Part shown: piece by piece, positions 11,023-22,007 of the stretch
Position numbering within the stretch: position 1 is the first letter of the stretch
How the letters are laid out: each line of letters opens with the position of its first letter
From: Rhodobacteraceae bacterium WD3A24
GTDB taxonomy: Bacteria > Pseudomonadota > Alphaproteobacteria > Rhodobacterales > Rhodobacteraceae
Assembly (NCBI GenBank): GCA_002967695.1
Contig: PUHN01000021.1
Coordinates: forward strand, 1 to 52,682
DNA length: 52,682 nucleotides
Direction: 5' to 3'
Program-made: the position numbers and the translations under genes
Notes under the pieces: model-generated
The model's database searches: none
Told to the model about the DNA's origin: nothing
Seen by the model: the letters and a program-made list of their open reading frames with translations, nothing else

Positions 11023-12446
11023 ACCCGCCTTGAGATGCTGTCAAACAGGGCGGCGTATTGCGGTGCCGAGGCCGTCCAGTCAACGGGGTGGCGCATCGCG
11101 TTGCGCTGCAGGCGCGCCCATGTGCTCGTATCGTCGTGGAGCTCGCACAGGTGGCGCAGGGCATGTCCAAGGGCATCGCCCGTCAGGGGCGCGTAGCTGA
11201 TGCCGGTGGCGCAGCCGGCGCGTAGCCCGGCGTCGTTGGCGGTGATCACCGTATCGGCCAGCCCGCCGGTCAGCGCCACCACCGGCACCGTCCCGTAGCG
11301 CAGCCCGTAAAGCTGGGTCAGCCCGCAGGGCTCGAAGCGCGAGGGCACCAGCACCGCGTCGCCCCCCGCGAACATCCGGTGGGCGAGCTCCTCGTCATAG
11401 CCGATGCGCACGGCGACCTCAGCATGCGTGTCGGCGGCCTCGAGCCAGGCGTTCTCCAGCCTCCGGTCGCCCGAGCCCAGCAGAGCCAGCCGGCCGCCGC
11501 AGGCGATCAGCGTTGGCAGGGCCTCGAGCAGCATGTCGAGGCCCTTTTGCTGCGACAGCCGCGAAATCACGACGCAGAGCGGGCCGTCGCCCTCGGGCAG
11601 GCCGAAGCTTGCGGTCAGGGCGCGCTTGTTGGCGCGCTTGCCGCGCGGGCTGGCATAATGATGGATATGCGGGTCGGTGGCCGGGTTCCAGACCTCGGCG
11701 TCGATGCCGTTGAGGATGCCCACCAGCGCGTCGGACCGTGCCCGGATGACCCCGTCGAGCCCCATGCCGAACTCGGGCATCGTGAGCTCCCGCGCGTAGG
11801 TGGGCGAGACGGTGGTGATCCGGGCGGCCCATGTCAGCCCGGCCTTGAGCGCGCTGATATGGCCGTAATACTCGAATCCGTCGGTGGTAAAACCCGCCTC
11901 GGGAAGGGCCAGCGCCGCAAGCCGGTCGGCCGCAGTGAGCCCGTGGAAAGCGATGTTGTGGATCGTCATCACGCAGGGCTGAGCGGCGCCCATCTGTTCG
12001 AGATAGACGGGGGTGAAGCCCGCCTGCCAGTCGTGCAGATGCAGCAGCTCGGGCCGCCAGCCCTCCACCCCCTGCGCCGCGATGACCGCCGCCGTCCAGC
12101 ACAGCGCGGCAAAGCGGGTGTCGTTGTCGGGCCAGTCGCGCCCGCCCACGTCCAGATAGGGCGAGCCGGCGCGGTCATAGAGATGCGGCGCGTCCAGCAC
12201 CAGAAGATCGAGGCTGCCGTGTCTGGCGGCCAGCAGCCGCGCCGGCCCGCCGAAAAGCATCGGATCCGACCAGACCTGTTCGGTGCCCTTCATTTGCTCC
12301 AGCACCCCTCGATAGCCGGGGATCAGCGTGCGCAGCGCCCATCCCTGCGTGGCCAGCGCGCCGGGCAGCGCGCCCACGACATCGGCGAGCCCGCCCGTCT
12401 TGATCAAGGGCGCGCATTCCGAGGCCACGGCCAGTGCCGGGCGCAT
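11019..12446 (-). CDS. glgA: Glycogen synthase (ADP-glucose, GT5)
   Basis: The 475-aa GT-B fold enzyme transfers glucose from ADP-glucose to the non-reducing end of glycogen. The N-terminal ADP-glucose binding motif KTGGLADV begins at residue 16. HDWQAG and the acceptor-side HNIAFHG motif follow. The C-terminal nucleotide domain has ISRLSQQKG and PSRFEPCGLTQLYGLRYG. The start at 12446 was chosen because it overlaps the glgC stop in TGATG and places KTGGL at the usual distance from the N-terminus. Confidence 0.95.
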   Translation of the reverse strand: MRPALAVASECAPLIKTGGLADVVGALPGALATQGWALRTLIPGYRGVLEQMKGTEQVWSDPMLFGGPARLLAARHGSLDLLVLDAPHLYDRAGSPYLDVGGRDWPDNDTRFAALCWTAAVIAAQGVEGWRPELLHLHDWQAGFTPVYLEQMGAAQPCVMTIHNIAFHGLTAADRLAALALPEAGFTTDGFEYYGHISALKAGLTWAARITTVSPTYARELTMPEFGMGLDGVIRARSDALVGILNGIDAEVWNPATDPHIHHYASPRGKRANKRALTASFGLPEGDGPLCVVISRLSQQKGLDMLLEALPTLIACGGRLALLGSGDRRLENAWLEAADTHAEVAVRIGYDEELAHRMFAGGDAVLVPSRFEPCGLTQLYGLRYGTVPVVALTGGLADTVITANDAGLRAGCATGISYAPLTGDALGHALRHLCELHDDTSTWARLQRNAMRHPVDWTASAPQYAALFDSISRRV

Positions 12447-13705
12447 CAGGCCCCCAGCCGGTCGATCATCGGCTGGGTAATCAGTGCGACCCCGCCATCG
12501 GTCACACGGAACCAGCGCGCATCCTCCTGGGGATCTTCCCCGACCACGAGCCCCTCGGGGATCGTCACGCCGCGGTCGATCACGGCATTCTTCAGCCGCG
12601 CATAGCGCGAGATCGTCACATAGGGCAGCGCGACGACATGGTCGAGCGCCGACCATGAATTGGAATGCACGCCTGTAAACAGCAGGGAATTGCGCACCTC
12701 GGTCCCCGAGATGATGCAGCCCCCCGACACCAGCGAGCTCAGCGCCAGCCCGCGGCGCGTTTCCTCGTCATGGATGAACTTGGCCGGTGGCGCGCTTTCC
12801 GAATAGGTCCAGATCGGCCAGTCGCGATCCCACAGGTCGAGATCGGGGTCGAAATCGGTCAGGTCGATATTGGCCTTCCAGAAGGCGTCGATGGTGCCCA
12901 CGTCGCGCCAGTAGGCCGGCGCGTCCGGGCGGTGACGCACGCAGCTGTCGGAAAAGCGGTGGGCGATGGCCTTGCCGTTCTTCACTATCCACGGGATGAT
13001 GTCGCCGCCGAAGTCGCGCCCCGAGCCCGGATGGGCGGCGTCCTCGATCAGCAGCTCGCGCAGGAACTGCCAGTCGAAGACGTAGATGCCCATCGAGGCC
13101 AGCGTGTGATCGGGGTCGTCGGGCATGCCCGGCGGGTTCGCGGGCTTTTCCAGGAATTCGGTGATGCGGCCGTGATCGTCCACCGCCATTACGCCGAAGG
13201 CGCTGGCCTGCGCGCGCGGCACGGTCAGGCAGCCGACGGTGACGTCGGCGTCGCGCTCGACATGCTCGCGCAGCATCACCTCGTAGTCCATCTTGTAGAC
13301 GTGGTCGCCGGCAAGGACCACGACGTAGTCGATGTCGTAGCTGTCGATGATGTCGATGTTCTGATACACGGCGTCGGCCGTGCCCTGATACCATTGCACC
13401 TCGTCCACGCGCTGGCTCGCGGGCAGGATGTCGAGGTATTCGTTGCGTTCGGCGCGGAAGAAGTTCCAGCCGCGCTGGCAATGCCGGATCAGGCTGTGGG
13501 CCTTGTACTGCGTGGCGATCGCCATCTTGCGGATGCCCGAGTTCAGCGCGTTGGACAGGGCGAAGTCGATGATCCGCACCTTGCCGCCGAAATACACGGC
13601 CGGCTTGGCGCGCTTGTCTGTCAATTCCTTCAGGCGCGAGCCGCGCCCGCCGGCCAGGACGAAGGCCATGGCGCGCTGCGACAGCCGGTGGCTCGGTCGT
13701 TTCAT
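12446..13705 (-). CDS. glgC: Glucose-1-phosphate adenylyltransferase (ADP-glucose pyrophosphorylase)
   Basis: The 419-aa enzyme makes ADP-glucose from glucose 1-phosphate and ATP, the committed step of glycogen synthesis. The nucleotidyltransferase signature [20 protein letters not shown] is at residues 17-36, followed by [23 protein letters not shown] is the metal/substrate site, FLEKP is the glucose-1-phosphate site, and a left-handed beta-helix domain occupies the C-terminal quarter. A GTG-rich leader with GGGGGTGAC precedes the ATG. It lies 12 bp after glgB and overlaps glgA by one base. Confidence 0.96.
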   Translation of the reverse strand: MKRPSHRLSQRAMAFVLAGGRGSRLKELTDKRAKPAVYFGGKVRIIDFALSNALNSGIRKMAIATQYKAHSLIRHCQRGWNFFRAERNEYLDILPASQRVDEVQWYQGTADAVYQNIDIIDSYDIDYVVVLAGDHVYKMDYEVMLREHVERDADVTVGCLTVPRAQASAFGVMAVDDHGRITEFLEKPANPPGMPDDPDHTLASMGIYVFDWQFLRELLIEDAAHPGSGRDFGGDIIPWIVKNGKAIAHRFSDSCVRHRPDAPAYWRDVGTIDAFWKANIDLTDFDPDLDLWDRDWPIWTYSESAPPAKFIHDEETRRGLALSSLVSGGCIISGTEVRNSLLFTGVHSNSWSALDHVVALPYVTISRYARLKNAVIDRGVTIPEGLVVGEDPQEDARWFRVTDGGVALITQPMIDRLGA

Positions 13706-13717
13706 GTCACCCCCCTT

Positions 13718-15916
13718 TCACGCATCCGCAACCAGATACAGCACCGAAAGCGGCGGCAGCGTCAGCTTCGCCGAGTGCGCCTGCCCGTGATGGGCGACGT
13801 CCTCTGCCGCGACCCGGCCCATGTTGCCGCGGTTGCCGCCGCCATAGACCGCCGCGTCGGTATTGAGCGCCTCGCGCCAGGGGCCGGGGCCGGGCAGCCC
13901 GCAGCGCCAGCCCGCCCGCTCGATCGGCGTGAAGTTGCATACCACCACCACCGGCGCGTCCTCCGCGCCCCCGCGGCGGATCCATGCGAAGACCGAGATG
14001 TCGGCGGCGGCGTCCTCCAGCCATTCGAAGCCCGCGGCCTCGCAATCCTTCGCGTGGAGCGCGGGCAGGGCGCGATAGGTCGCGTTGAGGTCCGCCACAA
14101 GTCGTTGCAGCCCGGCGTTCGCGGGCCGCTCCAGTGCCGCCCAGTCCAGCGTGGCGTTGTGATTCCACTCGGCCCGCTGGCCGAACTCGCACCCCATGAA
14201 CAGCAGCTTCTTGCCCGGATGGCCCCACATGAAGCCGTAATAGGCGCGCAGATTGGCGAACTGCTCGGCCTCGTCGCCGGGCATCTTGGCGATCATCGAG
14301 CCCTTGCCGTGGACGACCTCGTCATGGCTGATCGGCAGGATGTAGTTTTCCGAGAACGCGTAGGACAGGCCGAAGGTCACGTTGCCGTGGTGGTGGCTGC
14401 GATTGACCGGATCCTGCTGCATGTAGCGCAGCGTGTCGTTCATCCAGCCCATGTTCCACTTGAAGCCGAAGCCCAGCCCCCCGGCATCGACGGGCTGCGA
14501 GACCTGCGGAAAGGCGGTGCTTTCCTCGGCGGCGGTCAGGATGCCGGGCACCTCGCCATAGACGAGCGTGTTGACCCGCCGCAGCAGCGCGATCGACTCG
14601 AGGTTCTCGCGGCCGCCGTGAATGTTGGGCACCCACTCGCCCGCCTCGCGCGAGTAGTCGCGGTAGAGCATCGAGGCAACCGCGTCCACGCGCAGCCCGT
14701 CGGCGTGGTGCTCCTCCAGCCAGTAAAGCGCGTTGGCGGTCAGGAAATTGGCGACCTCGGCGCGCCCGTGATTGTAGATCAGCGTGTCCCAGTCGGGGTG
14801 GTAGCCCTCGCGCGGGTCGGCGTGCTCGTAAAGCGCGGTGCCGTCGAACCGCGCCAGCCCGTGCGGGTCCGAGGGAAAGTGCCCCGGCACCCAGTCCAGA
14901 AGGACGCCCAGCCCGGCCCGGTGCGCGGCGTCGACCAGATCGCGGAACTCGTTGGGCGGGCCGAAACGGATACTGGGCGCGAACAGCCCGACGGGCTGGT
15001 AGCCCCAGGAGCCCTCGAAGGGGTGCTCGCAGATCGGCATCAGCTCGATATGGGTGAACCCCATCCCGGCGACGTAGCCGACCAGCTCCTCGGCCGCCTC
15101 GCGGTAGGAAATCGGGCGGCCCCCTTCATGCATGCGCCGCTTCCACGAGCCCAGATGCACCTCGTAGATCGCGATCGGCGCGGCGCGGTCCTGCCGCGCG
15201 GCGCGCGTCTCCATCCAGTCGTCATCCGACCAGCCATAGCCGCGCAGGTCACGCACCACGCTGGCGCGTTCGGGCGGGTGCTGTGCGCCGAAGCCCACCG
15301 GGTCGGCCTTGTTGGGCAGCAGATGCCCCGCCGCGTCGAGCAGCTCGTACATGTATTCCGCGCCGGTTTCGACGCCGGGCAGGAACAGCTCCCACACGCC
15401 GGTTCCGCCGCGCGGGCGCATCGGGTGGCGCCGGCCGTCCCAGCCGTTGAACTCTCCGACCACCGACACGCGGCTGGCGTTGGGCGCCCAGACGGCGAAA
15501 TGCGTGCCCCGCGCGCCCTCGTGCTCCATCACATGCGCGCCCAGCGCCTGCCAGAGCCGCAGATGCGTGCCCTCGCCCAGGAGATATTCGTCGAGCTCGC
15601 CGATCACGGGGCCGAAGCGGTACGGGTCGTCGTAATCCCACCATGCCCCGGCGCCCTCGCCCTGCAGCCGGTAGGGTGCCCCTTTGGGGACACTGCCGGC
15701 GAACACGCCCGGTGCGCCGGGCACGGGATGCAATTTGTGGGCGCGCGCGCCGACCGCAGAAAGCCGCTCGGCCCCCGGATCGAAGGCCACGACCCAACTG
15801 TCGCGCCCATGGGCCTGCGGGCCGAGGATGCGAAACGGGTCGCCCAGCCGCCCCGCCACGATGGCCGCGGCATCCTCGGGGGCGATCCACTTGCTGGTGT
15901 CGGGCGCGTGGCTCAT
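13718..15916 (-). CDS. glgB: 1,4-alpha-glucan branching enzyme
   Basis: The 732-aa GH13 branching enzyme has an N-terminal extension, a CBM48 domain (about 120-220), a catalytic barrel and a C-terminal all-beta domain. The nucleophile is D411 in GLRVDAVASMLY, the acid/base is E464 in AEEST, and the third carboxylate is in SHDEVVHGK. The offsets to the Escherichia coli D405 and E458 are both six, supporting a collinear full-length enzyme. It lies 38 bp downstream of glgP and 12 bp upstream of glgC. Confidence 0.96.
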   Translation of the reverse strand: MSHAPDTSKWIAPEDAAAIVAGRLGDPFRILGPQAHGRDSWVVAFDPGAERLSAVGARAHKLHPVPGAPGVFAGSVPKGAPYRLQGEGAGAWWDYDDPYRFGPVIGELDEYLLGEGTHLRLWQALGAHVMEHEGARGTHFAVWAPNASRVSVVGEFNGWDGRRHPMRPRGGTGVWELFLPGVETGAEYMYELLDAAGHLLPNKADPVGFGAQHPPERASVVRDLRGYGWSDDDWMETRAARQDRAAPIAIYEVHLGSWKRRMHEGGRPISYREAAEELVGYVAGMGFTHIELMPICEHPFEGSWGYQPVGLFAPSIRFGPPNEFRDLVDAAHRAGLGVLLDWVPGHFPSDPHGLARFDGTALYEHADPREGYHPDWDTLIYNHGRAEVANFLTANALYWLEEHHADGLRVDAVASMLYRDYSREAGEWVPNIHGGRENLESIALLRRVNTLVYGEVPGILTAAEESTAFPQVSQPVDAGGLGFGFKWNMGWMNDTLRYMQQDPVNRSHHHGNVTFGLSYAFSENYILPISHDEVVHGKGSMIAKMPGDEAEQFANLRAYYGFMWGHPGKKLLFMGCEFGQRAEWNHNATLDWAALERPANAGLQRLVADLNATYRALPALHAKDCEAAGFEWLEDAAADISVFAWIRRGGAEDAPVVVVCNFTPIERAGWRCGLPGPGPWREALNTDAAVYGGGNRGNMGRVAAEDVAHHGQAHSAKLTLPPLSVLYLVADA

Positions 15917-15954
15917 GGGGTCACCTTAGAGGCCACAGAACGAAAGACAAAGGC

Positions 15955-18327
<2,373 letters not shown>

Positions 18328-18561
18328 CGGGGATATCCCTGCGCTGTTGCGCCAAGCTGCGTTTCGGGGCCGCCGCGCGGGTGTGCGCGCGTCGTGTCGC
18401 CTTCCTCGGCCGGGGTGGGGCGCTTGACAAGGCTCCTCGGTTGCGGGCCGGTGGCGGTATCCGCGCGCCGTGGTGCGCCGGCAACACCGGCCGCGGGCCT
18501 TGTGCCCGGGCGGCGCGCGTGTCTTGATGCCGGCCAACCGCCACGAGGAAGAGCCGCCAGC

Positions 18562-19944
18562 ATGAATCACGACGACCTGAGGATCTGGTCGCGGCGCGCC
18601 GCCGACTGGGCGCACGACTATCACGCGGGCCTGCGGCAGCGGCCCGTGCGCGCGCCGCTGACCCCCGGCGCCGTCGCCGCCCGCCTGCCCGAGGCTGCGC
18701 CCGAGACGCCCGAGCCGATGGAGACGATCTGGGCCGATTTCGAGGCCATCGTGCCCGACGCGATGACCCATTGGCAGCATCCGCGGTTTTTCGGCTATTT
18801 TCCGGCCAATGCCGCGCCCGTCTCGATGCTGGCCGAGCAGCTCGCCAACGCCATGGCCGCGCAATGCATGCTGTGGCAGACCTCGCCCGCGGCCACCGAG
18901 ATCGAGCAGGTGATGATGCGCTGGCTGCGCGGCGCGCTGGGCCTGCCCGAGCGGTTCGCCGGCACCATCCATGACAGCGCGACCAGCGCCACGCTGTCGG
19001 CCATCCTCACCATGCGCGAGCGCGCGCTGGACTGGGCGAGCAACGCGGCCGGTCTGTCGGGCGCGCCGGTGCTGCGGCTCTACGCTTCGGCGCAGTCGCA
19101 TTCGTCGGTGGACAAGGGCGCGCGGATCGCCGGGCTGGGCCAGGACAACCTCGTCAAGGTGCCCACCGACGCGGGCCTGTCGATGGACCCCGCCGCGCTG
19201 GAGGAAGCGATCGCCGCGGACATCGCCGCGGGCCGCCGCCCGGCGGGGGTGATCCTCTGCGTGGGCGGCACCTCGGTGGGGGCGAGCGATCGCGTCGCCG
19301 CGTGCATTGCTGTGGCGCGCTCACACGACATTCCGGTGCATGTCGACGCCGCCTGGGCGGGATCGGCGATGATCTGCCCCGAGTTCCGCGATCTCTGGGC
19401 CGGGGTGGAGGGCGCCGACAGCATCGTCTTCAACCCGCACAAGTGGCTGGGCGCGCAGTTCGACTGCTCGGTCCAGTTCCTGGCCGATCCGCGCGATCAG
19501 GTGCGCACGCTGGGGCTGCGCCCGGACTACCTGCAGACGCTGGGCACAGACGGCGTGACCGACTTCAACGAATGGACGGTGCCGCTGGGCCGGCGCTTCC
19601 GCGCGCTCAAGCTGTGGTTCCTGCTGCGCGCCCATGGGCTGGAGGGGTTGCGCGGGCGTATCCGCGACCATGTTCGCTGGGCGGGCGAGTTGGCAGAGGA
19701 GATCGCGCGGCTCGACGGCGTCGAGATCGTCACGCCGCCCGCGCTGTCGCTGTTCACCTTCGCGCTGAAGGCCGGCGACGCGGCCACCGAGGCGTTGCTG
19801 CGGCGTATCAACGATGACGGGCGTGTCTATCTGACCCAGACCCGCCATAAGGGCCGTTTCGTCATCCGCGTGCAGGTCGGCCAGTTCGACTGCACCCGCG
19901 ACGACGTGATGACCGTCGCGCAGGTGCTGCGCGATCTGCTCTGA
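18562..19944 (+). CDS. Group II PLP-dependent decarboxylase (aromatic-L-amino-acid decarboxylase-like)
   Basis: The 460-aa fold-type I PLP enzyme belongs to the DDC/GAD/HDC/TyrDC family. The PLP lysine is K294 in NPHKWLG, the PLP-ring aspartate is in HVDAAWAG, and the substrate/cofactor histidine is in QSHSSVDKGA. The N-terminal THWQHPRFFGYFP motif is typical of aromatic amino acid decarboxylases. The substrate cannot be fixed from sequence: tyrosine, tryptophan, phenylalanine or 3,4-dihydroxyphenylalanine are the usual options. Start ATG 18562 has a purine-rich AGGAAGAG upstream. It is transcribed divergently from glgP and convergently to the sulfotransferase gene, so it appears monocistronic. 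Confidence 0.85.
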   Translation: MNHDDLRIWSRRAADWAHDYHAGLRQRPVRAPLTPGAVAARLPEAAPETPEPMETIWADFEAIVPDAMTHWQHPRFFGYFPANAAPVSMLAEQLANAMAAQCMLWQTSPAATEIEQVMMRWLRGALGLPERFAGTIHDSATSATLSAILTMRERALDWASNAAGLSGAPVLRLYASAQSHSSVDKGARIAGLGQDNLVKVPTDAGLSMDPAALEEAIAADIAAGRRPAGVILCVGGTSVGASDRVAACIAVARSHDIPVHVDAAWAGSAMICPEFRDLWAGVEGADSIVFNPHKWLGAQFDCSVQFLADPRDQVRTLGLRPDYLQTLGTDGVTDFNEWTVPLGRRFRALKLWFLLRAHGLEGLRGRIRDHVRWAGELAEEIARLDGVEIVTPPALSLFTFALKAGDAATEALLRRINDDGRVYLTQTRHKGRFVIRVQVGQFDCTRDDVMTVAQVLRDLL

Positions 19945-19955
19945 CCCGCGCGGCG

Positions 19956-20570
19956 TCAACCGCCCGCGGCGCGCAACGAGTCGTAGAGCGCGAAATCGGC
20001 CGCGGCGTGGGCACGCAGCCTTTCGGCCATGCCCGGTGACAAATCGGTCGCGCCGGCGGGGGAGACATTGAGCCGGGGCAGGATGATCTCGCAGTCGAGC
20101 CGGTCCTCGAGGAAATCCACGAAAGCGTCGATCTCCTCGTAGCGAAACAGCCGGTCCACCCCCAGCGCGCCCGGCTGGCCATCGGGGGGTGCGAGGAACC
20201 GCGCCTGCGAGCCCACATCGGCGAACCGCGCGCGGGGCTCGGCAATGTAGCCGGCCACGAAGGCGTCGAAATCCATCTCCGCGGTGCTACGGGAGGGGTC
20301 GAGGATCTCCTCGCGCTGGCGAAAGCGATACCAGCTCCCAAGCCAGTCGACGGGCTCGCGCATCATCGCAACCACGGTAAAGGCGCCGCGCGCCTGACCT
20401 TCGAGGAAGGGCCGGAGAAACCGGCGATAGCGGTAGGCGGGTGTATGCTTGAGTTCGGGCGGGCGGGTGATGGCGAAGCTCGCCATCGAATCGAGCGCGG
20501 CCTCGATCGCGGTCGAGCCCGTCTTGGGCGTGGCCAGAAAGACAAGCCGCTGCTCCCAGAACACCATCAT
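19956..20570 (-). CDS. Small sulfotransferase-family protein
   Basis: The 204-aa protein has a 5'-phosphosulfate-binding loop TPKTGST at residues 14-20 and a 3'-phosphate-type motif MMREPVDWLGSWYRFR beginning near residue 69, the arrangement of PAPS-dependent sulfotransferases. Short members of this family are common in Rhodobacteraceae and their acceptors are mostly unknown. Two ATG codons in tandem (20570 and 20567) leave the exact start uncertain by one residue. The gene is divergent from recA and ends 11 bp from the decarboxylase stop. Confidence 0.75.
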   Translation of the reverse strand: MMVFWEQRLVFLATPKTGSTAIEAALDSMASFAITRPPELKHTPAYRYRRFLRPFLEGQARGAFTVVAMMREPVDWLGSWYRFRQREEILDPSRSTAEMDFDAFVAGYIAEPRARFADVGSQARFLAPPDGQPGALGVDRLFRYEEIDAFVDFLEDRLDCEIILPRLNVSPAGATDLSPGMAERLRAHAAADFALYDSLRAAGG

Positions 20571-20660
20571 GCGCCGTTCCTCTCGCCGGTTCTTCGCGCG
20601 GGGTAACTAAACGTTAACCTCTCCGCGCGAAAGCTCGATCTGACAGTTTTGGCTTGAATT

Positions 20661-20702
20661 GTTCCTGTTATGTCCTCATGGTGGCGGGAACACTTGGTGA
20701 AC
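20661..20702. promoter_or_regulatory. SOS (LexA) boxes upstream of recA
   Basis: Positions 20688-20702 read GAACACTTGGTGAAC, which on the minus strand is a perfect GTTC-N7-GTTC, the alphaproteobacterial LexA box. Positions 20661-20675 read GTTC-N7-GTCC, one mismatch from the consensus. The perfect box ends 50 bp before the recA start. LexA control of recA is established for Rhodobacter relatives. Whether both sites bind LexA is inference. Confidence 0.75.
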
Positions 20703-20752
20703 ACATCTCCGCATTGCCGCGTGCCGCGGGCTGTGAAATAAGGAGGCGACGA

Positions 20753-21832
20753 ATGGCAACGGCAACTCTCCTCGACATGACGGACAAGCGCAGCATGGAC
20801 AAGCAGAAGGCGCTGGACTCGGCGCTCGCCCAGATCGAGCGCCAGTTCGGCAAGGGATCGATCATGAAGCTCGGCGGCGACAACCCGGTGGCCGAGATCG
20901 AGTCGACCTCGACGGGCTCGCTGGGGCTCGACATCGCGCTGGGCATCGGCGGGCTGCCCAAGGGCCGGGTGGTCGAGATTTACGGCCCCGAATCCTCGGG
21001 CAAGACGACGCTGACGCTGCACGCGGTGGCTGAAGAGCAGAAGAAGGGCGGTGTTTGCGCCTTCGTGGACGCCGAGCACGCGCTCGATCCGCTTTACGCG
21101 CGCAAGCTCGGCGTCGATCTCGACGAGTTGCTGATCAGCCAGCCCGATACCGGCGAGCAGGCGCTGGAGATCACCGACACTCTGGTGCGCTCGGGCGCGG
21201 TCAACATGGTGGTGGTCGACTCGGTCGCGGCGCTCACGCCCAAGGCCGAGCTTGAGGGCGACATGGGCGACGCCCAGGTTGGTGCGCAGGCGCGGCTGAT
21301 GAGCCAGGCGATGCGCAAGCTCACCGGCTCGATGAACCGCTCGCACTGCATGGTCGTCTTCATCAACCAGATCCGCATGAAGATCGGCGTGATGTTCGGT
21401 TCTCCCGAGACCACGACGGGCGGGAACGCGCTGAAGTTCTATTCCTCGGTCCGCCTCGACATCCGGCGCATCGGTTCGATCAAGGACCGTGACGAGGTCG
21501 TCGGCAACCAGACCCGCGTGAAGGTGGTCAAGAACAAGGTCGCGCCGCCCTTCAAGCAGGTCGAGTTCGACATCATGTATGGCGAAGGCATCTCCAAATC
21601 CGGCGAGCTGATCGACCTCGGCGTCAAGGCCGGCGTCGTCGAGAAGTCGGGATCGTGGTATTCCTACGGCGACGAGCGCATCGGCCAGGGCCGCGAGAAC
21701 GCCAAGACCTTCCTGAAGTCCAACCCCACCATCGCCCAGCAGATCGAGGACAAGATTCGCGCGGCGCACGGGCTGGACTTCCACATGACCGCCGACAGCG
21801 AGCATGACGAGGACGGCGTGGTCGAGAGCTGA
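20753..21832 (+). CDS. recA: Recombinase RecA
   Basis: The 359-aa RecA forms filaments on single-stranded DNA, drives strand exchange and triggers LexA self-cleavage. The Walker A motif is GPESSGKTT at residues 78-86, [10 protein letters not shown] is Walker B, and [20 protein letters not shown] is loop L2. The C-terminus is acidic ([12 protein letters not shown]). The start at 20753 follows a strong AGGAGG at 20741-20746 with a 6-base spacer; upstream in-frame codons lie in the SOS-box region. The order recA-alaS is usual in alphaproteobacteria. Confidence 0.98.
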   Translation: MATATLLDMTDKRSMDKQKALDSALAQIERQFGKGSIMKLGGDNPVAEIESTSTGSLGLDIALGIGGLPKGRVVEIYGPESSGKTTLTLHAVAEEQKKGGVCAFVDAEHALDPLYARKLGVDLDELLISQPDTGEQALEITDTLVRSGAVNMVVVDSVAALTPKAELEGDMGDAQVGAQARLMSQAMRKLTGSMNRSHCMVVFINQIRMKIGVMFGSPETTTGGNALKFYSSVRLDIRRIGSIKDRDEVVGNQTRVKVVKNKVAPPFKQVEFDIMYGEGISKSGELIDLGVKAGVVEKSGSWYSYGDERIGQGRENAKTFLKSNPTIAQQIEDKIRAAHGLDFHMTADSEHDEDGVVES

Positions 21833-21860
21833 CACCCGCCCGCCGCCTGCGCAAGACCAG

Positions 21861-21888
21861 AAGGGCCGCCCGCCGGGGCGGCCCTTTC
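21861..21888 (+). terminator. recA terminator hairpin
   Basis: An 11-bp perfect stem (AAGGGCCGCCC and its complement) encloses a GCCG loop 28 bp after the recA stop and ends in TTTC. This is the strongest intrinsic-terminator-like hairpin in the window. Confidence 0.7.
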
Positions 21889-22007
21889 CATGCGCGCGCC
21901 CACCGGGCAGGGGCGCGTCCCCCCGGGCAGGGGTGTGGACAGCCCCGCGCGACGGGGATAAACGGGGCCGGAGCCTCTGGCGGCCCTTCCCGATCGCAAG
22001 GACGACG

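Noticed and set aside
18424-18429. Perfect TTGACA as the promoter of the PLP decarboxylase gene
   Set aside because: No acceptable -10 hexamer lies 16-18 bp downstream, so no promoter was called.
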